Assembly (NCBI GenBank): GCA_937903315.1
Contig: CALCZO010000251.1
Location: 1 to 19,892 of the forward strand
Direction: 5' to 3'
DNA length: 19,892 nt
Source of the DNA: an uncultured Alphaproteobacteria bacterium
GTDB taxonomy: Bacteria; Pseudomonadota; Alphaproteobacteria; Rhizobiales; Beijerinckiaceae
Shown: positions 1 through 7,275 of the stretch, one piece after another
Numbering within the stretch: the first letter of the stretch is position 1
How the letters are laid out: every line of letters starts with the position of its first letter
Notes under the pieces: generated by a model
The model's database searches: none
Told to the model about the DNA's origin: nothing
The model's input: only the letters and a program-made list of their open reading frames with translations
Translations under genes and position numbers: made by a program

Positions 1-2225
1 CGCAGCGTATCGTACATGTGGCAGGCTTCGCCGATGTTGCGGCCGCCGCCCTCCGGTCCCTGCGTCCAGTGGTTGGCGGGCAGGAAGCCGGCATTGAGGC
101 GATAGTTCATCACCAGCGGCGCGGTGCGGGTGGCCAGCACAGTGGCCAGCGCCTGCACGGCGGGCGAGAACCGGCGGTTGAAACCGACCATCACGGCGCT
201 CTTGCCGCCATTGGCCTCATGCGCCTGACGCACCGCGTCCAGTTCGTCCCAGGTCAGCGCCAGCGGCTTTTCAACGAACACATGCTTGCCCGCTTCCAGC
301 GCGCGGATCACCTGCCGGGCATGCTCGTTGTGGCGCGTGGCCAGAACCACGAGGTCGACATCGTCGCGCGTCAGCACGGTCTCGATGTCGGAGGCGAGCA
401 GTTCGACGCCCTTGGAGCGGGCGAAATTGCCGCCACGCACCGCATCGCGGCTGACCACGGCCTTGAGGAAGAAGCGGTCCTTGCGCTTGTCCATCTGCGG
501 CACCAGCATCGCCGTGCCGAAGCCGCCGGCACCGACCAGCGCGTAATTGACGCGGCCGTCCTGGGCCTTGCGATGGCCGCGCAGCTGGATGATCGGCGAA
601 TCTGCCGGATCGGGCAGGGGACGCGAATCGTCCGGATAGGAGAAGATCACCGCCAGCGGTGGCGTGCCCTTGTTGTCGACGAGATCGCGGTAGAGGTCAC
701 CGGCCTGATCGACCGAGGCCACGCGGTCGATCAGCGGGCGGATGTCGATCGTCTTGCGCGCGATCGAATCGAGATACGCGCCCATGTTGCGGTTCAGCGT
801 CCAGCGGACATAGGCGATGGGGTAATCGCGCCCGCGCAGTTCGTAATCGGCGTCATAGCGGCCGGGACCGTAGGACGTCGACATCAGAAGGTCGATTTCC
901 TTCTGGTAGAACGCGGCGCGTTCGGCCTTCAGGCCGATATCGCCAACCACGACGACCTTGCCGCGGCGGCGCGTCGCGTCCATCGCCATGTTGATCAGCG
1001 CGTTGGATTTCGACGCGGCGGTGATGATCGTCTGGTCGGCGCCGTGGCCACCGGTCAGGTTGCGGATCAGCTTGAGGAATTCGGCCTGATCGGTGGTCGT
1101 CGCATAGGCGCCGATGCCCAGCGCACGCTCGGCCCGGCTGGGGTCGAGATCGACGCCGATGACCCGCGCGCCGCTGGCGCGCAGCAGCTGCACCGTGATC
1201 ATGCCGATCAGCCCGAGACCGATGACCGCGACCACTTCGCCAAGCTGCGGCTGCGCCCGGCGCACGCCCTGGAGGGCGATCGAGCCGACGGTGGCCGTGG
1301 CGGCCAGTTCCATCGGGCAGTCATCGGGAATGCGGCAGACGAGGTTGCGCGGCGCAACGACGTAGTCGGCATGGTTGGCGATGCCCGCGCCGCAGCACGA
1401 CACCGCATCGCCGATGGCAAAATCGCTGACGCCGTCGCCGACCGCGACAACCTCGCCGGCCACCGAATAGCCGACGTTCCAGCCGATCTGGCTCATCTCC
1501 GAGACCGGCAGGCCCGATCCGTCCGGCGGCACCAGCGAGGCGGTCGAGGACGTGATCGACACGGTGCTGACCGACTTGGTGCCGGCGTTGGTGAACATCA
1601 GCGTCACCTGCGGCGACCCGGCAGGATCGAAATGCAGCGTCTCGTCGAGCTCGCCTTCCTCGAACCGGTAGGTTCCAAGCCAGGCCGACTGGTCATGGTT
1701 GAGCAATCCGACCTGAACCGCGCCTTTTTCGACCCGGCCCTTGATCTGGATCACCAGCGCATGCTTTTCCGGCACATCGAGGGTGTTGGAGCGCGCCTGA
1801 TAGCCCGACTCGGTCGCATCCGTCTCGATCGCGATGCCGGAGCCGGCCTTGCTGACCTTGCCGCCGCCGGTGCCTGTCCATGACATGGAGCCAAGGTCGA
1901 TCGGCGGGCTGGCCGGAGCCGCCTTGCGCTCGGGCAGCCGCTGGCGCAGCGCCGAGGTGACGATCTCCTTGAGCTTGGTCGCCGCCTTGCGCGGATCGCG
2001 CACCGCTTTCGACAGATAGACACTGGCGCGCGAGGACAGGTGCGCCACCTGCTCGGCCCGCGTCGTGCCGGCAGACCCGGAGGTCAGCGGCCGCAGCGAG
2101 GCGGTTTCGGTCCCGGTCGAGACCAGCGAATAGCGCACGCGCACGAGCACATGACCGGGGGCGACGACCGGGCGCGGCACGCGCGCGACAATGGCCTGAC
2201 CGCCGGAGAACAGAATCTGACGCAT
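1..2225 (-). CDS. Bi-domain oxidoreductase (MDR/zinc-ADH-like domain + Gfo/Idh/MocA domain), 3' end beyond window
   Basis: This minus-strand frame starts at the ATG at 2225 and stays open to the left edge, giving about 741 codons. The N-terminus is GroES-like (PGHVLVRVRYSLVSTGTE near residues 23-40), resumes at GWNVGYSVAGE (248-258), and is followed by a Rossmann domain with GLGLIG at 336-341. A Gfo/Idh/MocA NAD(P)-binding domain starts near residue 557, with GAGGFG around 563-568 and the family EKP motif near 650. The zinc-ADH catalytic cysteine is replaced by the STGTE stretch, which is typical of this two-domain family. These proteins usually sit in polysaccharide loci and probably oxidise or reduce a sugar nucleotide or glycan intermediate; the substrate is unknown. 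It lies 12 bp after the wecC-like gene and is very likely cotranscribed. Residues about 109-240 are an extra beta-rich segment not expected in the GroES-like fold. The C-terminus is not visible. Confidence 0.88.
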   Translation of the reverse strand, partial: MRQILFSGGQAIVARVPRPVVAPGHVLVRVRYSLVSTGTETASLRPLTSGSAGTTRAEQVAHLSSRASVYLSKAVRDPRKAATKLKEIVTSALRQRLPERKAAPASPPIDLGSMSWTGTGGGKVSKAGSGIAIETDATESGYQARSNTLDVPEKHALVIQIKGRVEKGAVQVGLLNHDQSAWLGTYRFEEGELDETLHFDPAGSPQVTLMFTNAGTKSVSTVSITSSTASLVPPDGSGLPVSEMSQIGWNVGYSVAGEVVAVGDGVSDFAIGDAVSCCGAGIANHADYVVAPRNLVCRIPDDCPMELAATATVGSIALQGVRRAQPQLGEVVAVIGLGLIGMITVQLLRASGARVIGVDLDPSRAERALGIGAYATTTDQAEFLKLIRNLTGGHGADQTIITAASKSNALINMAMDATRRRGKVVVVGDIGLKAERAAFYQKEIDLLMSTSYGPGRYDADYELRGRDYPIAYVRWTLNRNMGAYLDSIARKTIDIRPLIDRVASVDQAGDLYRDLVDNKGTPPLAVIFSYPDDSRPLPDPADSPIIQLRGHRKAQDGRVNYALVGAGGFGTAMLVPQMDKRKDRFFLKAVVSRDAVRGGNFARSKGVELLASDIETVLTRDDVDLVVLATRHNEHARQVIRALEAGKHVFVEKPLALTWDELDAVRQAHEANGGKSAVMVGFNRRFSPAVQALATVLATRTAPLVMNYRLNAGFLPANHWTQGPEGGGRNIGEACHMYDTL

Positions 2226-2237
2226 GACTGCCGCCCC

Positions 2238-3494
2238 TTACCGCGATGCCTGGACGAACAGGCCGACCGCATCGATCAGCGCACGCTCGAACAGCCGCGC
2301 CGTGTCCATGGTCCTGAACGCGGCGTGACCGACCAGAATGCCGACCACGTCGGACCGGTCGAGCGCCTCGTTGAGGCCGACCAGCTCGACATTGCTCTTG
2401 CCGGCCAGTTCGCGCGGCAGCGTGTCGATGTGCGGCTCGACGACCAGAATGCGCGCGTTCTTCAGCTTGGCGAGTTCGACGGCAATCTCGACCGCCGGGC
2501 TTTCGCGCAGGTCGTCGACATCGGGCTTGTAGGCCAGACCGAGCACGGCGATGGCCGGCTCCTTGAACCGTCCGGCGCGGGCGGCGATCTTCTCGGCAAT
2601 GAAATGGGTCTTCGCCATGTTGACTTCGCGCGCGGTGCGGATCAGCGGCGTCTTGTCCGGCACGGCATGATGGATGAACCACGGATCGACCGGGATGCAA
2701 TGGCCGCCGACGCCCGGCCCCGGCGCGAGGATGTTGACGCGCGGATGCTTGTTGGCCATGCGGATGACATTCCACACGTTGATGCCCAGCGTCTCGCACA
2801 CCAGCGACAGTTCGTTGGCAAAGGCGATGTTGACATCGCGGTAGGCGTTCTCGGTCAGCTTGGACAGCTCCGCCTCCTCGGCGGTCGCCATCACGATCTC
2901 GCCCTTGGCAAAGATGCCGTAGAGATCGCGGGCGCGCTGGGCGCTGCGCTTGTCGAGACCGCCGACGATGCGCGCGTTGTCGATCAGTTCGCGCACGGTC
3001 TGGCCGGGCAGGATGCGCTCGGGGCAGTAGGCGAACATCAGGTCCGATGTTTCGGGCGCATCATAGGGGTTGGTCAGATCGGGGCGCAGCGACTTGATCA
3101 GTTCGGTCGCGCGGCGCGTGGTGCCGACAGGCGAGGTCGATTCGACGATCACCAGATCGCCGGACTTGAGCACCGGAGCCAGATTGGTCAGCGCCGCTTC
3201 CACGAGTGTCATGTCGGGCTTGTGCTCGGCATCGGTCGGCGTCGGCACCGCAATCATGAATGCGTCCGCCGGCTCGGGGGCGGTGACGGCCCTGAGTTTG
3301 CCGGAGCGGACAACCGAATTGAGGATGATGTCGAGATCGGGTTCGGAAAAATGGGCCTGGCCCTGATTGATCCGCTCGACCGCTTCCTTGCGGATATCGA
3401 CGCCGATGACGTTGACCCCCCGCGCGGCAATCGTAGCCGCCGTGGGCAGACCGACATAGCCGAGGCCGACGACCGAAATTGTGTTGAAGCTCAT
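2238..3494 (-). CDS. wecC: UDP-N-acetyl-D-mannosamine dehydrogenase (UDP-Glc/GDP-Man dehydrogenase family)
   Basis: The 418-residue protein has normal family length. It opens with the NAD-binding motif VVGLGYVGLP near residues 8-17. The central domain contains ENAYRDVNIAFANELS, and the catalytic-cysteine motif GPGVGGHCIPVDPWFI places the nucleophile at Cys266. This wording of the central and cysteine motifs matches WecC/WbpA-type enzymes better than UDP-glucose dehydrogenases. The enzyme makes a four-electron NAD+-dependent oxidation of C6 of a UDP-HexNAc, giving a uronic acid such as UDP-ManNAcA in the cytoplasm. It is the first gene of a two-gene minus-strand unit with the bi-domain oxidoreductase. 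The ATG at 3494 has only a weak upstream GGTGA as ribosome site. UDP-GlcNAc or UDP-GalNAc 6-dehydrogenase activity is possible; the exact sugar cannot be read from the sequence. Confidence 0.9.
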   Translation of the reverse strand: MSFNTISVVGLGYVGLPTAATIAARGVNVIGVDIRKEAVERINQGQAHFSEPDLDIILNSVVRSGKLRAVTAPEPADAFMIAVPTPTDAEHKPDMTLVEAALTNLAPVLKSGDLVIVESTSPVGTTRRATELIKSLRPDLTNPYDAPETSDLMFAYCPERILPGQTVRELIDNARIVGGLDKRSAQRARDLYGIFAKGEIVMATAEEAELSKLTENAYRDVNIAFANELSLVCETLGINVWNVIRMANKHPRVNILAPGPGVGGHCIPVDPWFIHHAVPDKTPLIRTAREVNMAKTHFIAEKIAARAGRFKEPAIAVLGLAYKPDVDDLRESPAVEIAVELAKLKNARILVVEPHIDTLPRELAGKSNVELVGLNEALDRSDVVGILVGHAAFRTMDTARLFERALIDAVGLFVQASR

Positions 3495-3701
3495 GATCTT
3501 GTCACCAATACCTGCAAGCCGTCGTCACCGTTGACGCCGGCCTCTGTTGTCCTGTTTCAAACCTGTGACCGAGACGTCGCCAATGCCGTTGCGGGTCCGG
3601 CATTCACCGATGCCAAGGGCACGGGCACGTTCGGCATGGGTGCACAAAGTTGCTCAAACTGCCCTGACACGGGCATAACCGGATGAACCAAGTGGCGGTT
3701 T

Positions 3702-3766
3702 CTTGGTCAATGGGTCGTCGGGTGTCAAGGTCAAATCGCTTGTTATCGATAGGATAATTGACCAAG
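3702..3766. repeat. Perfect 10-bp inverted repeat (CTTGGTCAAT / ATTGACCAAG), 45-bp spacing
   Basis: CTTGGTCAAT at 3702-3711 is the exact reverse complement of ATTGACCAAG at 3757-3766. A third partial copy, ACCAAG, lies at 3687-3692 and pairs with the left arm at short range (9-nt gap). A smaller inverted repeat, TTATC-GATAG-GATAA, occupies 3743-3757 and touches the right arm. The cluster resembles half-sites of a transcription factor between divergent genes. No known regulator can be named. Confidence 0.45.
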
Positions 3767-3843
3767 GCGGTCACCCGGACGAAGGATGACGCAGCGTCCG
3801 CGAGGTCGTAGCAGGCAGGATCGCAAGGGTCAGGTGGCCCGGT

Positions 3844-3868
3844 CCTGACGTCGGTTGCCGACGGCAGG
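3844..3868. other. Strong stem-loop in the divergent spacer
   Basis: CCTGACGTCGG (3844-3854) pairs with CCGACGGCAGG (3858-3868) across a TTG loop: 10 of 11 positions pair, with one A-G mismatch. On the plus strand it is followed by a moderately T-rich stretch (CTTCGTTGATTTG). It lies outside both genes and about 150 bp upstream of the amidotransferase start. It could be a leader attenuator, the terminator of a short transcript, or a DNA cruciform/operator; sequence alone does not decide. Confidence 0.45.
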
Positions 3869-4019
3869 CTTCGTTGATTTGTAACAAGTCGTGAGGTACG
3901 ACCGCAACGGGGCCGCATACTGATCGGAGTCGCGACGACGACCGGAATGGCCTTGATGTTTGTAATGTTCTTGCCCTGTTTGTGACAGGCCTTTTGCCTT
4001 TTCTGGAGCCGATTGCCGA

Positions 4020-5996
4020 ATGTGTGGCATTGCCGGATCGATTTCTCTGGCGGCAAGGCAGGTCAGCCGGGCCGGGCTGGAAGCCATGGTCGGCGCAATC
4101 GCCCACCGTGGGCCTGATGGCGTCGGTCTGTGGGTATCAGCGCGCGGCGACGTCGCCTTCGGTCATCGGCGGCTTGCGATCATCGATCTTGATCCGGCCG
4201 CCAACCAGCCGATGCATAATGAGGACGGCGCGGTCTCGATCGTTTTCAACGGCGAAATCTACAATCACAAGGAATTGAGACAGGCCCTTGCCGCCGCCGG
4301 TCACCGCTATGCCACTGCCGGATCGGATACCGAATCCCTGATCCACGGCTATGAGGAATGGGGGATCGACGGGCTGCTGTCGCGGCTTCAGGGCATCTAC
4401 AGCTTCGCCATTCACGATTCATCCCGCCGCATCACCCATCTGGTGCGCGATCCCTACGGCATCAAGCCGCTGTATGTCGCCTGGCTTGACGGCGAGGGGG
4501 GCGGTGCGCTGCTGTTCGCGTCCGAGGTCAAGGGCATCCTCGCCCACCCTGAGATGCGGTCCGGCCCGGCACTGGCCCATCTTGCCGCCTACCTGACCTT
4601 CATGGCCGTGCCGGCGCCCTACACGTTTGCCGACGGTGTGTTCAAGCTGCCCGCCGGCCATCGGCTTGAAGTGGCAGAGGGCGCGCCGCAGCGGCTGGTG
4701 CGCTATTATAACCCGATTGCGGCGGCCACACCGGTCTCCGGTTCGCGGGCCGAGATCGTCGCCCGGCTGCGCGGCCATGTCGAACAGGCGGTCGAGGACC
4801 AGATGATCGCTGACGTGCCGGTCGGCGTCATGCTGTCGGGCGGCATCGATTCAACCGCGCTGCTGACGCTAGCGTCGCAGAAGCATGGTCCGCTGGACGC
4901 CTATACCGTGCGCTTTGGCGACGATGACACCTTCGACGAGACGGAGGCCGCCGCCGCCACCGCGGCCCGGTGCGGTGCCCGCCACCATATCTATGCTCTG
5001 CCGACGCGCGATGCCATCGACGGCATTGATGCGATGGTGGCGGCGATGGACGAGCCGCAGGCCGACTGGGTCTGCCTGCCGCTGTGGTTCCTGTCGCGCG
5101 ATGTGTCGCATCGCAAGGGCAAGGTCATCCTGGTCGGCGAGGGGGCGGACGAACTGTTCGCCGGCTACGGGCACTGGCGCATGTATCTCGGATCGATCGC
5201 CGGCCATGCCCGCAAGGCGCGGTTGACCGGTCCGCTCGGTGTGGCGGCGGCGCGGCTCGGACGGCGGTTTGCCTCGCATGATCTTCGCGCGCTGACACGG
5301 CTCGATTTTCTGGATCGCGCCGCCGGCGGTGGCGAGATGTTCTGGGGCGGCGCGGTGCTGGCCTGGCCGATGGTCGGGCAGGCGCTGATCGGCGGCCATG
5401 CGGCTTTGGCCGGCGCTGAGCCGCGCTGGATCGAGGCGGACGGCGGACCGTCGCCCGCTCAAGGCACCGATCCCGAAGCGATGGTGTCGCGCTGGTATGC
5501 GTCGATCGACGCAACCCGCGCCGGCCTGCATCCCCTCGAACGGATGATCGGTCTCGAGTTTCTCCAGCGCCTGCCCGAACTGCTGCTGATGCGCGTCGAC
5601 AAGATGACGATGGCGCACGGCGTCGAGGCGCGCGTCCCGTTTCTCGACCGCAGGATGGTCGAATTCGCGCTCGGCATTCCGGCCGAGATGAAGCTGGAAG
5701 GGGCCCAGCCCAAGGGCCTGCTGCGCGAGGCGCTGGCCGGGCTGCTGCCGCAGGACCTGCTGACGGCGCGAAAGCGCGGCTTCGGTGCCCCGGCCGATCG
5801 CTGGCTGGCCGGTCCGTTCGGCGATGTCGCGCGCGATACGCTGCGCAACGGCCCGCTGCGCGATGCGCTGGACCAGACCCTGATCGACCGGATGCTGGCC
5901 GAACACCGGGCCGGGCGCCACAATCATTCCGGTCTCTTGTGGGCGCTGCATGGGCTCAGCCGCTGGGTCACCCTGAATTTCGGGGCGCGGGCATGA
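4020..5996 (+). CDS. asnB: Asparagine synthase-type glutamine-dependent amidotransferase (copy 1)
   Basis: The 658-residue protein begins MCGIAG, so Cys2 is available as the glutaminase nucleophile after Met removal; this fixes the start at 4020. The Ntn glutaminase half shows Arg50, FNGEIYNH (76-83) and Asp103. The synthetase half has the ATP-pyrophosphatase loop SGGIDS at 273-278, then GEGADELFAGY and VDKMTMAHGVEARVPFLD. The family uses glutamine and ATP to turn a carboxylate into an amide via an acyl-adenylate. Beside a uronic-acid-forming dehydrogenase and glycosyltransferases, a role in amidating sugar carboxylates (WbpS-like, forming uronamides) is more likely than free asparagine synthesis, but this is inference. 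The stop codon overlaps the start of the following glycosyltransferase (ATGA), so the two are translationally coupled. It is a clear paralogue of the gene at 7276. Confidence 0.9.
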   Translation: MCGIAGSISLAARQVSRAGLEAMVGAIAHRGPDGVGLWVSARGDVAFGHRRLAIIDLDPAANQPMHNEDGAVSIVFNGEIYNHKELRQALAAAGHRYATAGSDTESLIHGYEEWGIDGLLSRLQGIYSFAIHDSSRRITHLVRDPYGIKPLYVAWLDGEGGGALLFASEVKGILAHPEMRSGPALAHLAAYLTFMAVPAPYTFADGVFKLPAGHRLEVAEGAPQRLVRYYNPIAAATPVSGSRAEIVARLRGHVEQAVEDQMIADVPVGVMLSGGIDSTALLTLASQKHGPLDAYTVRFGDDDTFDETEAAAATAARCGARHHIYALPTRDAIDGIDAMVAAMDEPQADWVCLPLWFLSRDVSHRKGKVILVGEGADELFAGYGHWRMYLGSIAGHARKARLTGPLGVAAARLGRRFASHDLRALTRLDFLDRAAGGGEMFWGGAVLAWPMVGQALIGGHAALAGAEPRWIEADGGPSPAQGTDPEAMVSRWYASIDATRAGLHPLERMIGLEFLQRLPELLLMRVDKMTMAHGVEARVPFLDRRMVEFALGIPAEMKLEGAQPKGLLREALAGLLPQDLLTARKRGFGAPADRWLAGPFGDVARDTLRNGPLRDALDQTLIDRMLAEHRAGRHNHSGLLWALHGLSRWVTLNFGARA

Positions 5997-7159
5997 CCCG
6001 CCGGGCGATCATCACCACCGTTCATCCCTACGATCAGGGCGTCGTCGTCGGCTCGCACCACATCGCACAGGTGCTGGCGCACCGGGGCTGGCAGGTGCTG
6101 CTGCTGACCGACCCTGCCTCGCTCGCCCATGCGACGGCGGCACCGTTCAATCAGCGCGCTGCCCGCCGCATGGCGGAGGCGCGCAAGGGCCTGGTCGAGG
6201 TGGCACCCAACCTGAAAACGCTGACGCCGTTTACGCTGCTGCCGCTGTCCGGTCGGGTCGGGGCTGGTTCGCCGTTCATCCTCGAGAACTGGTGCCGGAT
6301 GTGCCTGCCGCCGCTCGGCGCGCAGCTCGCGGCCGCCGGGTTTGACGCGCCGGACCTGATGATGTTCGACGGCGCATTGTGCCGCCCGCTGCGCGGCATC
6401 CTGCGGCCGAAGAAGACGGCACTGCGGCTGTTCGATTTCCCGGACGGGGCCAATGTCCTGCCCGGGGCGCTGAGCGCGCAGGAACGCGCGCTGGCTGCCG
6501 AATGCGACGTGGTGGCGATCTCGGCCCGCGAACTCGAGCCGATTGCGCGCCAGTGGAACGCGCGCGATATCGTTCTGGTCGAAAACGGCGTCGATCCGGG
6601 ACACTTTGCGCCGCCTGCCGCCCTGCCTCGGGAGTACGGGGCGATTCCCGGTCCTCGCGTGCTGTACATGGGCGCCATCGCCCGCTGGATAGACCACGAG
6701 ATGATGGCTGAGGTTGCCCGGGCGATGCCGGATGTCTCGTTCATCTGGATCGGCCCCGGCAAGCTCGCCAGCGGTGGCGACCTGCCGAACGTTCATGTGC
6801 TCGGCCCGCGCTCGTATCGCGATCTGCCCGGCTATCTCCAGCACGCCTCGGTCGGCGTCATTCCGTTCAACCGCGCCAGCCACGCCGACCTTGTCAATGC
6901 CGTCAACCCGCTGAAGCTCTATGAATATGCAGCGGCGGGCCTGCCGATCGTCGCGACGCCGACGGCCGAGATCCGCCGCATCGGCGGACCCGTGCGGCTG
7001 GCCGATGATGCCGCCGGATTTGTCGCCGCCCTGCGCGAGGCCATCAGCGCGCCTGAAGCGCGTCAGACCCTGCAGGCCTTTGCCGCGTCCGCGTCGTGGG
7101 ACCGGCGCACCGCGCCGCTGCTCGCCCGTCTCGGTCTCGTCGAGGGTTCGGCTGCGTGA
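5993..7159 (+). CDS. Glycosyltransferase, GT-B fold (GT4/TuaH-like)
   Basis: I start the 388-residue protein at the ATG at 5993, which overlaps the amidotransferase stop by four bases. An in-frame ATG at 5939 lies well inside the upstream gene and only adds residues unlike a glycosyltransferase N-terminus. The N-terminal half (ITTVHPYDQGVVVGSHHIAQ, residues 7-26) resembles the acceptor domain of GT-B enzymes. The C-terminal half has VENGVDPGHF, LYMGAI, FIWIGPG and NPLKLYEYAAAGLPIVAT, which is the usual donor-binding Glu region. No signal peptide or membrane segment is seen, so it would act on the cytoplasmic side of the membrane on a lipid-linked glycan. Lying between two amidotransferases, it is a candidate for transferring or extending the amidated sugar. 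Donor and acceptor are unknown. Confidence 0.85.
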   Translation: MTRRAIITTVHPYDQGVVVGSHHIAQVLAHRGWQVLLLTDPASLAHATAAPFNQRAARRMAEARKGLVEVAPNLKTLTPFTLLPLSGRVGAGSPFILENWCRMCLPPLGAQLAAAGFDAPDLMMFDGALCRPLRGILRPKKTALRLFDFPDGANVLPGALSAQERALAAECDVVAISARELEPIARQWNARDIVLVENGVDPGHFAPPAALPREYGAIPGPRVLYMGAIARWIDHEMMAEVARAMPDVSFIWIGPGKLASGGDLPNVHVLGPRSYRDLPGYLQHASVGVIPFNRASHADLVNAVNPLKLYEYAAAGLPIVATPTAEIRRIGGPVRLADDAAGFVAALREAISAPEARQTLQAFAASASWDRRTAPLLARLGLVEGSAA

Positions 7160-7205
7160 GCGGGATTGGCATCAACCTTGTTTGTCGCCACGCCAGCGGT
7201 TAGGA

Positions 7206-7236
7206 AGCGGGCTGCGTCGGCCTTGCGCCGCCCGCT
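7206..7236 (+). other. Stem-loop between glycosyltransferase and second amidotransferase
   Basis: AGCGGGC (7206-7212) pairs with GCCCGCT (7230-7236), and GCG (7214-7216) with CGC (7226-7228). One mismatch separates the two parts and the loop is 9 nt. There is no T-tract after it, so it may be a partial terminator, an mRNA-processing or stability element, or nothing functional. The 116-bp gap it sits in shows no clear promoter; the downstream gene may still be read through from the upstream unit. Confidence 0.35.
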
Positions 7237-7275
7237 GTTGAACGAACACGACCGGACAGAAAGAAACACGATACC

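Larger units (their letters stand above)
3495..4019. promoter_or_regulatory. Divergent intergenic region between wecC and the first amidotransferase gene
   Basis: These 525 bp separate two divergent units and must carry at least the promoters of both. I see no convincing gene. The region is less GC-rich than its flanks and holds several inverted repeats, listed separately. A TGTAAT hexamer at 3961-3966 could be a -10 element for the plus-strand unit, but no good -35 lies 16-18 bp upstream. A GGAG at 4005-4008 is the likely ribosome site for the ATG at 4020, with a rather long 11-nt gap. No near-consensus sigma70 promoter was found for wecC, so an alternative sigma factor or an activator is possible. 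Confidence 0.5.

Noticed and set aside
18..1883. Long plus-strand open frame (621 codons) opposite the bi-domain oxidoreductase
   Set aside because: It is antisense to a gene with clear motifs. Its translation is His/Arg/Asp-rich with no recognisable domain, as expected from the shadow of a GC-rich coding strand.
3975..3989. CCTGT-N5-ACAGG inverted repeat just before the amidotransferase gene
   Set aside because: The arms are only 5 bp. A similar CCTGTTT/CCTGTGAC pattern near 3551-3569 is suggestive but too short to support as an operator.
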